Part shown: piece after piece, positions 20,420 through 37,019 of the stretch | How positions within the stretch are numbered: position 1 is the first letter of the stretch | Layout of the letters: every line of letters starts with the position of its first letter | DNA from: Paragorgia papillata | Lineage: Eukaryota > Cnidaria > Anthozoa > Scleralcyonacea > Coralliidae | NCBI GenBank assembly: GCA_035771165.1 | Contig: JAWNZC010000408.1 | Coordinates: forward strand, 2,852,001-2,916,000 | Direction: 5' to 3' | DNA: 64,000 bases | The notes under the pieces: generated by a model | What the model was told of the DNA's origin: nothing | Databases searched by the model: none | Seen by the model: the letters and a program-made list of their open reading frames with translations, nothing else | Position numbers and translations under genes: made by a program

Positions 20420-21795
20420 CTAAATTTTAGGTAAAGAAAGAAACGTCCTATATTAATAAAAATAATCAGGACCTTTATCGAGTGGGGGAAATGTAAGTCT
20501 GAGATGCACGATTTACAGTCATAATGCACGACTCCCCATGCACCCCCCACCCTCCTCCCTTTGAATTCAAAAGTATTTTTATATATTTTACGATTGAAAA
20601 CATTAGCATGACATTCATTGGCAGAATGTCGCTGCATATATGTGTTGTTGACCCAGAACTAGAAGAGAAAATACCCAAAAATGGATTCGTAAAACTTATG
20701 TAAAATCAAGCAAACCACTGAACCATTCCCTATTTTGGTAAGCAGAAGGGATTCGAGTGTTGCTTAAGTTTCGTTAAAATAAAATATTATAAAACGACAG
20801 GCAAGCCAATCAAATGCAGGCTGCACTGTGCGATATTTTGTAAAAATGCTGTTCGGTATAAATGAATGCTATCGTATCTGGTTTTATTTGACTAACACTT
20901 TACTAAACCATCGTCATTTGATTGGCGGATTGTTGATCACATGGTATTGAATTTTCATCGTGCCTTTTTGTTCACTCCTATACGCGTTGTTCTTTTACAC
21001 GATTCGGTCTGCATTAAATTCACAAAACGTTCTGAAATCTCACATATCTTTCACCTCATTATTTATATTTATCACTGACTTGTACATATAAATTACATGT
21101 TGCCATCTAACGTCAGTTGTCACAAATAACAATAAGGAACAATAAGGTCATTTATTATATAAGATAGAGTGTTTTATTGATTTTTCCGCCACTAATAAAA
21201 GTGATAATCTCACATGTGCGATTATTTATGATAATCGCACACGTGACGATTATCGCTGAATCAGCATTATAGTTTAATGCAATTTTTGCAAGGCAATAGG
21301 ACAATTTTTTTATATAATAAACAGAACAATACATGGATGCTTGGAAATATGAAATTTTTTCTCGTGTTGAACAGGATATGTCACTCGTTCGCTTCGCTCA
21401 CTCGTGAGATATCCTGGTCAACACTCGAAATAAATTTCATATTTCCGCACATCCATGTATTATTATCTATTTAACCCATGGTAATGGTAGCGACTGCTGA
21501 CCGATACTGCTGGCGCAAAATATCAACAACGTATAATATACCAACCTCCAACCATAGATATAGTGATACTAACTTGGGAAAGCTTTTATTCCTACTCAAA
21601 ACAGTAGAGCGAAGCAGGGTCGATTTTTTAAAAATTTTGGAGCGGCAGTTATGTTAAATGCAAATCACTTTCAAATCGATCACGTGATGTGTTTGAGTGT
21701 ATCGTCGTCACTGACATTTAGTACAATCAGACTAATCAGGCTCGGCGAGTTCCAGCGTCCCCGAGGTGCGTCAATCCCGGTCGTGCAAACCTGTT

Positions 21796-22795
21796 AGTGT
21801 GTTCAGACCAGTGAACTCTATATAAGGACTGGAACGATACCTACAAACCAAATTTTGAAGCCGTCATGGAGGCTGACATGCAGGGCGGCCCCAGTCCTCT
21901 TTATATGCAAGAAAATCTTTATTTTTAATTTTGTTATGAACCAATTACAAAGAAATGCAAACATGCTACAGTAATAGATACTTCTTCTAAAGGTTTTAGC
22001 AGCAAAAACGTAGCTTGAATATTTGACAAAAAAACACATTTTGAGTCCGAAACCGCACGGATCTCTTGATTTTTTGTAGGGCAGCTCCAAGTGTTGAGTC
22101 AGTTGAGGTATCAAAAGTCAAGAAAAAGTCTATGAACTACCTTGAATCAAATAAAGATAGCATTAATCAGGGCTAAGGACTACTAAAATCTAGTGGCTAT
22201 AATCTGTCGAGCATATGGATGCTGACATGATCAATAAAAACCATAAATATTAAATTTTCTGAACAGTCAAAAAATCGAACAAAACACAGAAAAACGAACC
22301 GACAGTGTTTTAAAGGCATCAAAGATCAAAATATATGTGGTCTTACAATGATTCAAAAGGTATGAGGAGACTATTCATAAGAGCAAAGGCACAGCTTGAC
22401 AGGGTTGCAAGAATTCGTAAAATAAAGACGAATAAATACTAAATATAACCTGAATTTTCGTCAGGAGTTTCCATCAATCCAAGCAAAATTTTGCTTTCGT
22501 TTGACAATACATTTCCTGCTTCAATCTATTTTTGCCAGCAAACATACCTCAGACAGAAAGGACAATGATTCTAATACAAACTGACTTCGTTATATCAATT
22601 CAAATGAAGTTCAACTACAAAAAAATAAAAAATTCTCGCTGGGCCATTGTTCTGTTTTCTACCGCTCCTTGGACGTTGATCAGACGTTCATGTGTTGCCC
22701 CCAGCAGCCGGAAGTTTGGCTTCATCCAATCATAGGGCCGACCTTATGGAGGTATCGTTCCAGTCTTTATATAGAGTTCACTGGTTCAGACTAAA
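21796..22795. mobile_element. TIR element of about 1 kb
   Basis: Inverted ends of about 38 bases: ccagtgaactctatataa... from 21806 and its complement ending near 22790 (...tatatagagttcactgg), both continuing into ggaacgatacct. No transposase frame inside. Confidence 0.75.
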
Positions 22796-23811
22796 CTCAT
22801 AAAGGACTGGGGGCTAGCCCTAATCATCCTTAGGATGTTGATTTTATGGAGGGAGGGAAACCGGCGTACCCAGCGAAGAGAACTGCATTACGAGAACTTT
22901 GAAACAATCAAATATGATAAACATAGGTACGCATTGCGTACATGCGTCTACATGTTTAAAGATGCTGCATGTTTTTTTACGGTGCAGATGTGTATGAAAT
23001 TTGTCACGTAACGGTGTTCAGTGTATGAAGCTGACACAATCTGAAGTATGCTTCTCGGTCGCCGCGCAAAACATGTAAGGCCCTGAGAACGAGTTTACTG
23101 GTGGCTTGTCAAATCACGCGTCTGGGTGACTGTGACTTGAAAATATATAGTCAGGCACATAATAGAAACATCCATGCTGCTGACATAGCACAACATAATT
23201 GACGGTACCGAATTATTGGTGGTACATTTAACCACAATGCTTTGCGACCTCAAATCAGCCCAAATAACAACTAAAAATTGTTTATCATGCTAAGATGGAT
23301 TAAGTAAGCAAGAACTTCATTCCTACCAAAGTTGATCGTTTAAAAACCAATAATTCTGCAAGAAACAATATTTACTGCACGCAAAAGATTGTGGTTAAAT
23401 GTACAAGTCACCATCTTTCTCGTTATGGTCAATTGCGCGTAAACGCAAACTGTAGACGCAAAAACTTGAAATAGCCATATAATAAACAATTATTAACTTC
23501 GTTTACTCGGTCTTTACGAGAAAACCAGACCTCGGTCTTTTATGTACAAACCTGTCAAGACCTTGGTCTGGCATTTCCCCTTACAGACCTCGTTCTCGGT
23601 TAATAATCTCTCAGTATATGCAGTCAGCTGAACTGCAGTGTTCCTATACCTTAAAGTGATTTTAAGATTTTATTGGCAATTAACTGTAGTTTTGGGCTTA
23701 AACATACATGCAGCTAATGTGATAAAACGTTCAAAGCTTTAAACGTTATTAAACCTCAAAATGCGCTTTAAAAGCTCGAAAACTATGTTGGGACTTTAAA
23801 TTTCGAAGGCC

Positions 23812-24770
23812 CCGTTTTCACGGTACCGGACGAATTCGGAACCGTACTCGAATTTGTACGATGCCTTCCGTTTCCACGGGACGAATTCGAGACCTGAAAA
23901 ATTCAGGTCTAGTTTTTACCCTGCACGGTTCCAAATTCGTTTACAAAACAATGTTTAGTGCACACGTCCGGTACCGTGTAAACGCCGAAACGGTTTATAG
24001 TTTTTGCACGGATAGCGCGGTAGAGGATTGGATACGAGAAGAGTATCCTATTACGCATAGGGTTACTAACATGAAGTATAGACCCCTCGGCAAAATAGCG
24101 ATCTCTGCTCATGCGCACGATAGCAAAAACTAGGTTAGTCTACAATTCGTCCTTACAGTGCACGGCTCCGTGTAAACAGGCAGTACCGTACATAGGCGGC
24201 GGAACCGGGGGGAGGGCCTCCAACTTTGTAAAAGTGGGAAAAAAGGGGGCTGAGCCCCCCTGCCTTTGCGCCGAAGGTAAGGGTGATTATACGTTGAATA
24301 TATATACATCTTCGATATACAGCATTTTGAAAATTCCATATCACTGCAGGGTGACAATCCTAGTGAAAATCGTAAGAAAAATCGTGCCGTGTGATAGCTC
24401 AAAACTCATTTCATGAAGTACTCCACGTATTAGCATTTGATGACTGCTGACCAGAAGTATTATGAATGAGCCATATCGAAATGCTAAGAATTAAGAAAGA
24501 CCGAAAAAAATGAAGAATAATGAAAAAATTGTTGTGGGCGGTAAAGGTTTTATAGCGTTTAGGATTATGTAAAATCTTCCCCCAAAACGCAGAAAATGCC
24601 ATTTCAGAGACTCTAGATTTCAAAATTTGCCGCCCCGGATGCCCCTAGAGGTTTCTCGCGCCTCCGGCGCTCGATGTTCAGCCCCCCTACCAAACCTATC
24701 TTCCGCCGCCTATGGTACCGTACAAATTCGCGTACGGTTCCGAATTTGTCCGGTACCGTGTAAACGTAGT
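23812..24770. mobile_element. TIR element with a nested hAT
   Basis: Ends gttttcacggtaccggacg and gtccggtaccgtgtaaacg are inverted and followed inward by aattcggaaccgta and its complement. Repeated cggaattcg/ggtaccgtg words fill the arms. A hAT-like element sits inside at 24191-24714. Confidence 0.75.
24191..24714. mobile_element. hAT-like non-autonomous element with perfect 8-bp target duplication
   Basis: Ends CATAGGCGGCGGAA and TTCCGCCGCCTATG are inverted. The flanking octamer gtaccgta occurs at 24183-24190 and again at 24715-24722. An 8-bp duplication is typical of the hAT superfamily. No transposase. Confidence 0.85.
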
Positions 24771-25515
24771 CTAAGGTAAAGGTTAGTGTCTTCCGCAGGC
24801 ATATTGTGGAAAAAGCGTTCGCGAGAGGGACGGCGCGGAGATTAGGAACGAGCTAGGCGAAGGTCAACTTTCCAGATTTTCAAAAGTTACATCTGATTGA
24901 TCGTTTATAGAACCGAATATCTCAAAATACATGGGTTGCATTTTTATTGGAAGTATCAGGTTAGATTTTGGCCAGAGCAAAAAGTCTCCATTTCTGCTAA
25001 TGAATAAGAAACGAATAGGAAACTTTGTACTAAGAACCGACGTCTTAGGGACACTAAACCACGGCTATATCACTATTTGGCTGTAACTTTGAATGTTTTC
25101 TTTAAAAAACCTTTTCGAAACACAAGCAAACTAACTGTAAAAAACTCTCAGGTCTCACAATGGTGTAAATATGATAGCGTGATTTAATGTCCCTATAAAT
25201 TCAGTAAGTAATTTAGTATTTGCGTACAACCACTAAACAGTTAGTACAATTAGTTTAAAATTAATGCTAGTATTTTAAAATTAAATCCATGCACCTGTTA
25301 CTAAACTTACGCGACTCAAATTGGGTCAAAGCCAAATAAATTTGATAACATTTATTTTCTGTTTTCATTTTACATAAAATATAATAGCAAAAAAAAGGTT
25401 TTCTGTATTATTATTAAGCATGCAGTGCATAAAGAGAAACGCGTACATACAATATTACGGTGTAATGTTATTAGTTATACGTAGATTAGAATAAAAGATT
25501 TATTCGAGAAGCTAG

Positions 25516-25521
25516 TTTATT
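25516..25521 (-). terminator. Polyadenylation signal AATAAA
   Basis: AATAAA on the minus strand, about 135 bases after the stop of the Pro/Gly-rich gene. A second AATAAA lies just downstream in transcript sense (about 25500). Confidence 0.5.
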
Positions 25522-25654
25522 TATTGTTATATAAACAAAATTCTTGCTGTTTCGCTTACTTTTAGCAACTTAAAATGTTCTATATATAACATTAAAACCA
25601 CCATATTTACACCAAAATTCGGCCAATAAGTTTTGTACAGTTCAGGTTCATTTC

Positions 25655-28843
<3,189 letters not shown>

Positions 28844-30282
28844 CTGTAATATAAAACATACACGAAAAATAATGAAGAGATCAATAAAAATATGCATAAA
28901 AAAGTTTTTGTACCAAAACCATATAGTTAAATGAACCATTGATAATGCATCAGAAAAATAAACGCGTGTGCGGAGATCCAATCAGCGTCGTTATATATTT
29001 CAAAATAATAGTTTACGCTTTACTTTTATATTATTATATTGAAATGTATAACTAGAAACTAAAATATTGTAAGAGGATAAAAGTACATCACATTCAGAAA
29101 CTAGATACATAGTTATGTTCACATATTATATATAATATTATTTCCAAAGTTCAGGACTTCATTTCACTGTATAGAACATGAAAACATATTACATGCAGAT
29201 GGTAAAAACAGTAATAATAACTATAAGATTTTGCCACTCAAGTTTTACGCTCAGAGGCAATCACAGGCTAATAAAAAAATTAAACTTATATATAGTAGTG
29301 TTAATGGCATAAAATCTATTGTTTCTATTTGTTCAAGAGTGGGTTTTTTTTGTTGGCATTAAAAATAACTTTTCAGTGTTAAACCAACCAAAATTGTGGT
29401 GGTATTTTGCAATGCTTCTGTACGCGTTTACAAGCTTAACAATCGACCACTCGATTGCATTATTATATATAGTCGGTACTTCATGGAGTTCTTTAATTTC
29501 CAGACAAATTTAGGCAATTTTATGTACATATATACCATGTCTGTAATTGCCTATATAGCTTCACCATACAAGTGGCAATATACGTTGTCCAAATCAGTAC
29601 GGCGTGGATGGGATTGTAAAACTTGTACCATGTATACGGCTCCAGCGCTTTACTGAATTTCTAATCCAGTTCACTCATGTAAGAGATTGACACATGCATC
29701 CATCTACCTTAGTCTACGCGAAAACTATAGAAGTGTCCGGATATTAAAAACAAACTTACACTAAGATAGGAAAGTCAAACAAAAATCCAGTATTATACAA
29801 GGTTCATACGACGGCAAAAGTCGTACTCCGAAATACATGAATTAAATTAATTACAACGACCTATTCCCATCGCAAACCGTATATACCATTACTCGTAAGT
29901 TAAAAATTAAATTATCTTTAGAAAAAAGAAAATAACTTTGATATTGATATATACCTTAAGATTCTTACCTTTATTTAAATCTTTTTACTAAAAACCCGGC
30001 TCTGATATAAAAATTTTCAAAACCGGTAAAATATCGGCTGTGTTTACCTTCAGTTATTTCACGGTTGCCTACACTCAAAGTCCAGAGCGATCACGTGTGC
30101 TGGTTAATAGTATGGTACCCGTTGTCAAATGATACAGTCATAACTGGAAATAAAATGTTAGTGCCAAACTAATGCATATAGTGTCATGCTTTCTGTTAAC
30201 AGGAAAATTTAAAACTGGAGACCTTGAAATTGTTGTGGGGTTTTAATAGTACAAAAATGTTGAATATTGAGGGAATTTAAGG

Positions 30283-30805
30283 GCTGTTTACATAACAGCT
30301 GGGATAGGACAAGAAAGCGAAAGAAGATATTTTCATACCGGGTTTACATGAGAATATCTTTAGGCAGAACAATTGCAGGGACGTTTCACAATAGAACTAA
30401 ATATAAAAGGTTGTGACAACCACAGATCAAAATAAATAAAATTTGGCGTACTATAAAGAACTGCTGTTCTGCCAATAGACACTATCACTTATTTGTATCA
30501 AATGAACAGTTCAAATAAGAATTAACTCTGGAAACGGTACTTGTCATACTATCCCGGTTAAGCTGGACGAAGCAACCATTAATACTGTATGGCGCAAATT
30601 CATTATCCCATCATCGAGCGCAAACCACGGGATCCCGGTTAGACGGGACGTACCGAAAAACGTCCGGCTAACACTTTTCAATAATATAAACGGAATGAAG
30701 AAAATAAAGGAAAAATATATATAGTCGGCATACGATTCCGCTTTAACGTCTCGTTTCAGCAAACGTTCCGGCTCGCTAATTCCCATAGTTATGTAAACAG
30801 CCGTT
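30283..30805. repeat. Foldback/TIR element
   Basis: Ends gctgtttacataac and gttatgtaaacagc are inverted. Internal blocks such as cccggttaagctgga and ccggttagacggga repeat. The 116-codon open frame inside (30544-30894, minus) is a shadow of the repeat. Confidence 0.65.
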
Positions 30806-30983
30806 ATCAAGAGTTCAGAAGCGAGACGTTTAAATATTACAAAAGCAGAGATGGCAACGCTAAGAAAGCGACTGATCATTTCGCTTGATTCCATACTAAA
30901 CTACAAATCCATAGCATAAATACATAGCATAAATACAACAGGCCCTTATTTATAAATAGCCATCAATTTAATATACTTTTTTA

Positions 30984-31455
30984 TTATATGGAGAAGAGTA
31001 TTTTACTCGCAACTAAAACACTCGTAGAATCCATATATTACCACATCCGGGAACCGAGTGGCGTATATCGACAAGTCAAAATTTACGCCTTTTGCCGTAA
31101 GATTCGAATCAAGTAAATTCGAGCCAGTAACTTCTCTTTATACGTAAAATGACGTATTCGAATAAGCTGTTGGATTTTTCATTTGTATTTTCTAAAAATT
31201 TTAGGTCAAGCGGTTGTAGTTTTTCAGATTAAAAGTTTATCAACATCACTTCAACGCATAATTTCATTGTCCATATATATATAATAAATAGAACATTACA
31301 CGGTTGCTCAAAGATATGGATTTTATGTTCTCGTGGGCCGTGGCAAGCGCAATATGTCACTCGTTCGCTGCGCTCACTCGTGAGATATTCTCCTTGCCAC
31401 TCAAACATAAAATCCATATCTTCTCGCCTGACAGTGTAATATCACCTTTATATAT
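30984..31455. repeat. Dispersed repeat, copy 2 (pair with 26622-27100)
   Basis: Direct repeat of 26622-27100 with small indels. It includes the actcgttcgctgcgctcactcg palindromic core also seen at 21379-21410. Confidence 0.85.
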
Positions 31456-32256
31456 GCATTGAAAGAAACCTTTCGATCTTCGTCGTTATGTAAAATAACG
31501 AGTTTTCTGATTGGCTATAAGTAACCAAATCACATTGTCAACTGCCAATTTGGTTCCCATGCTCGTTACAGATTAAGGTTAGATATTGGTTAGATCTAAA
31601 ACAATCAGAAAACTCATTTAAATGCACATAAAAGAATATTAAATTGTAGCCGGCCATTTGTGAATAAAGGTATATAATATATATTATAATTATGACTATT
31701 TTCGTGAGCGGTCTGGAACGTGAAATCCAGCAATTTGATTGGTTCCTGAGCGGTCTGGAATCTGCCGTTCCGGATCGCTGAGAGACTGAACACTTTCGAA
31801 AAACAGCTGTTCACAAGAAAAGGCTAAAGTACGAGAGACTCGCGGCGCAAACAAGCAAGCGAAGAAAAGAAGCAGCCCACATGCAGAGGGTAAATAATTT
31901 AATACCATTTCAAATTCTCATTCCTTCTCTAGCTGTTGTTCAAGATTTCTGCTATAATGCTTTATATTCTTATATACAACTTGTATGTTTTGATGTGAAT
32001 ACTATACGAACATTATTGAAGTGTTGAGCGGAGAGAAATTCTAACGGCTCGACGATCATCGACATTTACCCAGAGGGCAGAAGTTTTAAATTTATTGGAT
32101 AAACAAAGGCGACAAGTAGCCGAGGAAAATATCTCAGCGCTTTGTATTTTTACGATTTATTTGGTATGATGTATGTTGTTGATAATTGTTCGTTTAAAAT
32201 CAATGAATTTTAACAATGGAAATATAGTAAGGTTAGATGTACTGCCGAAACAGAAA

Positions 32257-32296
32257 ACGTAGGAATCTAACGTTTCGAGCGAAGGCCCTTCGTCAG
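32257..32296 (-). ncRNA. Hammerhead-ribozyme-like core
   Basis: On the minus strand CTGACGA (32290-32296) is followed by a short GGGC/GCTC stem, GAAAC (32272-32276), then an ACGT/ACGT helix (32270-32273 with 32257-32260). This matches the conserved hammerhead core apart from stem I, which I cannot fold convincingly. Confidence 0.35.
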
Positions 32297-32459
32297 AGTA
32301 TATATAACAAGTAGTAATTACACGTAATAATACACCGTATATTTAATACAAGTAATATTTGGCATTTCACTTGATTAAATTGCATGTTAAAAGATTTTTT
32401 GGTGAAGAAAAATTTCTAGTATAAAATTATATACATTTTAAGACCAAACAGGGACCAGT

Positions 32460-32560
32460 TGCAAAAATGCGACATCAAAGCTTACCGCTAGGAATCGAAC
32501 CTGCGATGCTGCAATTGCTCTGTGCACTGCTCTGACCACTGAGCTATGGAGACCGTTGCT
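32460..32560 (-). repeat. tRNA-derived SINE-like segment
   Basis: The minus strand carries an A-box-like TAGCTCAGTGGTCAGAGC and, about 35 bases later, a B box GGTTCGATTCC. The acceptor stem halves do not pair (GGTCTCC against TAGCGGT), so it is not a functional tRNA but fits a tRNA-derived SINE head. Confidence 0.6.
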
Positions 32561-32572
32561 GTACCTTTAAGG

Positions 32573-32955
32573 TGGCTCAACGGTCTAAATCATGCGAAAT
32601 TGCGTTTTTCCTTCATAAAAAGTTTTGCACAGTTCTCATGAGCTTCATTTTAGTTCATTGCATACATGTAGCTCTAGTGGTGATATTTATTATTGAAAAT
32701 ATTTAAACTTGTAGCGCTTGCGTATCTAGAGAAATTGTGTTTGTGGTGAGCAACAGATTTTATGCAAATTAGGTTTTCTGCATTTACTGGAAACACGATT
32801 TCTTCACTTAGGTAAACTTTGAGGGTATAAAACTTTTCAGTAATCAAGACCACCACTAGAGCAAGGCAATGAACTAAAGATCATGAGACCTGTGGAAAAC
32901 TTTTTATGAAGAAAATACGTAAGTTCTCATGATTTAGACTGTTGAGCTACCTTAA
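32573..32955. repeat. Foldback MITE next to the SINE-like segment
   Basis: The left arm (aaggtggctcaacggtctaa) and right arm (ttagactgttgagctacctt) are inverted, as are the internal cattaaaaagtttt/aaactttttatgaag blocks. Confidence 0.7.
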
Positions 32956-33516
32956 CAAAGCGTAAGATGGTAAACTGTCGAGATTTTTTTGCTCAAAACA
33001 TCAGCATTAAAAAAATATATGTGCTAAATGGCACCATTGTAAAAGTGTTACTAAATAAACGAAAATCTCAGTAAACGTTTATATTCATAAATTATTAAAA
33101 TTACAATTACTGTGATATATTCAATGATTGTCGCCATATTATGCTTATATACTTCAATTTAATTTAGATTTTTAGGAGGAAGACTAAAAGTTTTATAAGC
33201 TTTTTATGGTTTCATTTTAGCCTTCCTCACCACCTTCTTTCATTGTATTTAGTTATTTTAAGTTTTTGCTTGGCACCAATGGGAATGAAAGGGTTAACCC
33301 AACCAGTTAACAAGTTATCTTTTTATTAAATTTCCAGCTGTTGTTTTACAAAAATGACTGATCCAGTCAGCTATTATGAATTATCATATAGGTGCAAAAT
33401 TTAAAGACAACAGTGAGTAAATTTAGCATACAATAAATACAGTCAATAAGCATTGTAATTTTTAAAGCTAAACAAAACGTGTACCTATTTTTTGTCTTAT
33501 AAAAACACTCAGCGCG

Positions 33517-33657
33517 TCATTGTTTCTTTAAATTCCCAGAAGCCATAGCGTAGATAGTACAGAGTGAGAGACCTATTCCAAACACTGATAAAGCCATGAG
33601 TCCTTTATAGATAGCATGATCTGAAGGACCTCTTAAATACACAGGCAAATGACCTTT
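33517..33657 (-). CDS. COX7A: COX7A exon 2
   Basis: Acceptor ttttag|AAA, stop TGA at 33517-33519. Carries the conserved PVYLRG box and the transmembrane helix. Confidence 0.9.
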   Translation of the reverse strand, partial: KGHLPVYLRGPSDHAIYKGLMALSVFGIGLSLCTIYAMASGNLKKQ

Positions 33658-36040
33658 CTAAAAGAAACAGGAAAGTGTTAAGTGTATTTGCTTTGTTATA
33701 TATTTCTGTTCACATTTATGTACTGTAAATTTCTGCATATCGGTACAGGCCCGTAGCGAACTGTTAAGGACAGGGGGGTGAGCGCCGTAGGTGCGAGAAC
33801 CCACTAGGGGGTCCGGGGCATGCCCCCCGCGAAAATTTTGAAATACAGAGTCTCTGAAATGCTATTTCCTGCATTTTGAGATGATATATTAAAGAATTCT
33901 GAAGGTCATGAAACGTCACTTTAAACAGTCAAAAGACAACAATTATTTCAAATATTTGAATACATCCAATGTTTTTATTTCATTTACTTAGCGCGCTTTC
34001 CAATTGACAAGGTTAGACCGATCAGTCCAGCCAGAATGGACTTGCTTTTGATTAGGACCAAATTTTCCAGTCAAACCACCCCAGGTCTCAAACGAATCGT
34101 GTTCCATTTAACCGCACTGACCGGTCTAACCATGTAAATGGAAAGCCCCCTAAGGTTCAGGCATTTCAAAACTGTTATGATGCAAAAAATGTTTATTTAA
34201 ATTATTTTAATGCTATTTTTCGAATATCGGCTGAACTTTTTCTCTGTTCCTTATCATACTATTTCTGAGCAAATTTCAGGGGGGGCACCTCAAATACAGG
34301 CCTGCCGGTAGTGAGAACAATGTACTGTATGTTTGGTACAGTGCATGGAGCCTCACTACAGTATATCACGTGCATCATTATAATTTTACACACATCTTAG
34401 TATAAAGCAGTTGATCCATAGACCCCAAAACTTCATTTGATTGGTTTGTCAATTGAACACTTATAATGGTAATGTTTCCCGTGACTGCTTACACCCATTC
34501 TCAAAATTACGCGACCCTGGAAGTTGACATGCATGTGGTGTGATGCGAGTTTTATAGCAATTTATTGTCACAAAAATTATGGCAGACATCACTATGAACT
34601 GAGTCAGAATACAATGAAATGAGGATGTTAATGTTGACCGAATGGTGAATTATTTAACCACATAACATTGCAATCCATGGGAATGTTGAATACGATGACA
34701 AAGTAAGTTATATTGAAGTATTTTGAATTGACATAAAACTCACTTGTTGACTGCAATTTTGACGTCAAAAAAAATTCTCACGTAATTTTGAAAACGGGTG
34801 TTAAATGACACAACTCTAAAACCTGGTTTTCATTTCATGCTCATCAACAATCAAAACATTTTGGTGATTTTTGGCTAATAGCCCCAACATTAATAAAGTA
34901 AAATGCAATGTGGTGATGCAAGCAGTGCAAAAAATAAATTTCACTCTCAGTACTCTTCCCACCAGAACCAAGTGGGTAGAGTAGTAGGAATAAGATCAAT
35001 TTGGCAAAACCACGCAATAACACACTTCATCTATACAGCAGTACCCACACTGGACCCCAACTACATGTACCACATTATAATTATCGAGATACTAGTATTA
35101 CAAAAACTGATGATCCACGGCATGCCATGGCCCAAAAGAAACATGTCATGTTTTCCACCAAAGCATTAACAAATCCATCTGCATTCCTTAGCCTTTGAAA
35201 TTGCCACCATGAGAGCCAGGGTGCATTCCATGTACTGTTGGTCATGCCGAAGATCTTCGGTGTGAGTTTCAAAAGTGCTCAGCGTGCTGGTGCACAATCA
35301 CACTGTGGTCGACGCACATATACAGCCATACAACTATACAAGTCAGTGGGTGGTGCTGGCACCGGCATTCATCTTGACCTCCCTTGGCGCAGCACCTGAA
35401 CACCAGTGGCTTATCTTCGGTGTGGGGTTGACATAGAATGCACCCTGGCATGAGATTACTGAAATATAATTGGTCCGTTTGCTACTTTTGAATTCTCCAG
35501 TCAAATAGGTTTAGGAATGCAGACATATTCATTGATGTTTTGAGTGTAAATCATCATGTGTTTTTTTTGGGCCAGGCCACGCATCATCGGTTTTGGTAAT
35601 ACCACTGTATAATAAAGCAATCTTAATAAAGTCATAAGTCATGTTTGGGTTCAATCACTCACCAGTATTTATATTTTAATATACAGTACATGTACAACAA
35701 GTGAACAAACAAACAAATTAAGATCTGTGGCTGCATAGTGGGGATTTTTTCAAGATGAATTCATAGCTCATTATAGTTGTAATAATCTATTTAGTATAAA
35801 TTTACAATGCCCATTAAAGATCAGACATGGTTTGATCTTAATCGACTTTGGGATAGAGATTTAGATTTCATGGAACGATTTTACTCCTGGCAGCAAAACA
35901 ACAAAATATTTCTATTTGACAAAATAAATAATTAGTATTACCAACATTATTAACATTACCTGGAATAAGCCTTGAAACACTCGCACATTATTCGGTCTTT
36001 TGTAATATTGATTCATAAAATTTCGCCCGAAACTTGTCAT
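33517..36040 (-). CDS. COX7A: Cytochrome c oxidase subunit 7A
   Basis: Small single-helix subunit of mitochondrial complex IV, inner membrane. Two exons: 35960-36040 (27 codons) and 33517-33657 (46 codons plus stop), 73 residues in all. Exon 1 encodes MTSFGRNFMNQYYKRPNNVR then VFQGLFQ. Exon 2 encodes KGHLPVYLRGPSDHAIYKGL, followed by the hydrophobic segment MALSVFGIGLSLCTIYAMA and a basic tail GNLKKQ. The FQ...G.LPVYLRG...D...Y...M motif and the single C-terminal helix match animal COX7A (LFQ...IPLYLKGG..D.LLYR.TM). Splice sites are AG/GT, phase 0. The length is slightly shorter than mammalian precursors, with a short Arg/Asn-rich presequence. It lies 2.2 kb downstream of the channel gene on the same strand. 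Confidence 0.9.
35960..36040 (-). CDS. COX7A: COX7A exon 1
   Basis: Start ATG at 36040-36038; mitochondrial presequence with Arg and aromatic residues and no acidic residues; donor CAG|gtaatg. Confidence 0.85.
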
Positions 36041-36293
36041 GCTAAATGTTCAAAAACGAGACAATGCATGAAAACAAGTTAGTATAATAAATACAGTATT
36101 AAAAGTGCAAATGGTAAAAAGAAAGATAGTTTACATGATCACTTACCCTGAAAATAGTAAAAGTAACCGAAAAATTTAAATAAAAACAGAACGTCTGACA
36201 CAAGATGGCGTCCTGTTTTATTTCTACTCTAGTCATCAGGCTTCTTTAAATTTTCATACTCGGCCAATATTTTTGGCAATTAATTAAGCTGAT

Positions 36294-37019
36294 GGGACCG
36301 CTCATTATTTATCGGATGGGGGGTGGGGGATGGGTGAGAAATTGCCAAACTTCTTTTTTTTTTCAGGTACCCAAGAAAAGTTAAAAAATTTGGTAGCCCC
36401 CCCGTTTTTATTTAACATAATTTCAGTGCCCCTCCCCCCAACCCTTCAAATCCTGACATTAAACTTAAAACTAACCCCACCCACCCTACGTACCTATAAA
36501 ACCTCAAAATTCAATTACTCCATTAACCATAAACCTAACCTTAACCCTAAATATAACTTTTTTAACCCCAACCTTCCCACCTGACCCACACATTAAACCA
36601 ATTGTCACCTTAACCTTCTCCTTAATCTCAATCATAATTATTACCCTAACACCTTAAACCTCAAATTATTAACCATTCTCCACTACTATTCACCAACACA
36701 ATACACCAAGGATGGTAAGTCACAACCAGGATCTAAATACCTGAGCCTTATGGTTTACTTTTATTTTACATTTTACAAAACAACACAAAATAATTCCAAT
36801 TAAAGGCTTTTCTGAATGATTTATCCCAATAAGAAATGTTTGTTTGTATAATAATGTTGATCATCAGACTCTTATCCTTGTTTAATACAAAAACTTCATG
36901 CCCCCCCCTTAAGAACTTATAAATCATTTCAGGGTCCCCCCAAAAGAAGTAGCAAAAATTTCAGGTCCCCCCATTTTCTCACCCATCCCTGCCCCTCCGA
37001 TAAATAATGAACGGTCCCT
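36294..37019. mobile_element. TIR element of about 725 bp
   Basis: Inverted ends gggaccgctcattatttatc and gataaataatgaacggtccc, next to G/C-rich ggggtgggggatgggtgag and its inverse. The interior contains C-rich telomere-like sequence. A small palindrome (aatagcgaagcgcaga) abuts it at 37020-37160. Confidence 0.8.

Larger units (their letters stand above)
20420..25515. other. Intergenic or intronic stretch between the two related secreted-protein genes
   Basis: Contains the TIR element 21796-22795, the foldbacks 21355-21470, 23170-23410 and 23495-23630, and the nested pair 23812-24770 / 24191-24714. I searched the minus strand for a signal-peptide exon with a phase-1 donor and found none convincing. 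Confidence 0.5.
28850..33516. other. Intergenic stretch, repeats only
   Basis: Holds the foldbacks 30283-30805, 30984-31455 and 32573-32955, the hammerhead-like motif at 32257-32296 and the SINE-like segment 32460-32560. No credible exon seen. Confidence 0.55.

Noticed and set aside
30544..30894. 116-codon hydrophobic minus-strand frame
   Set aside because: Lies wholly inside a foldback element and its composition follows the inverted arms.
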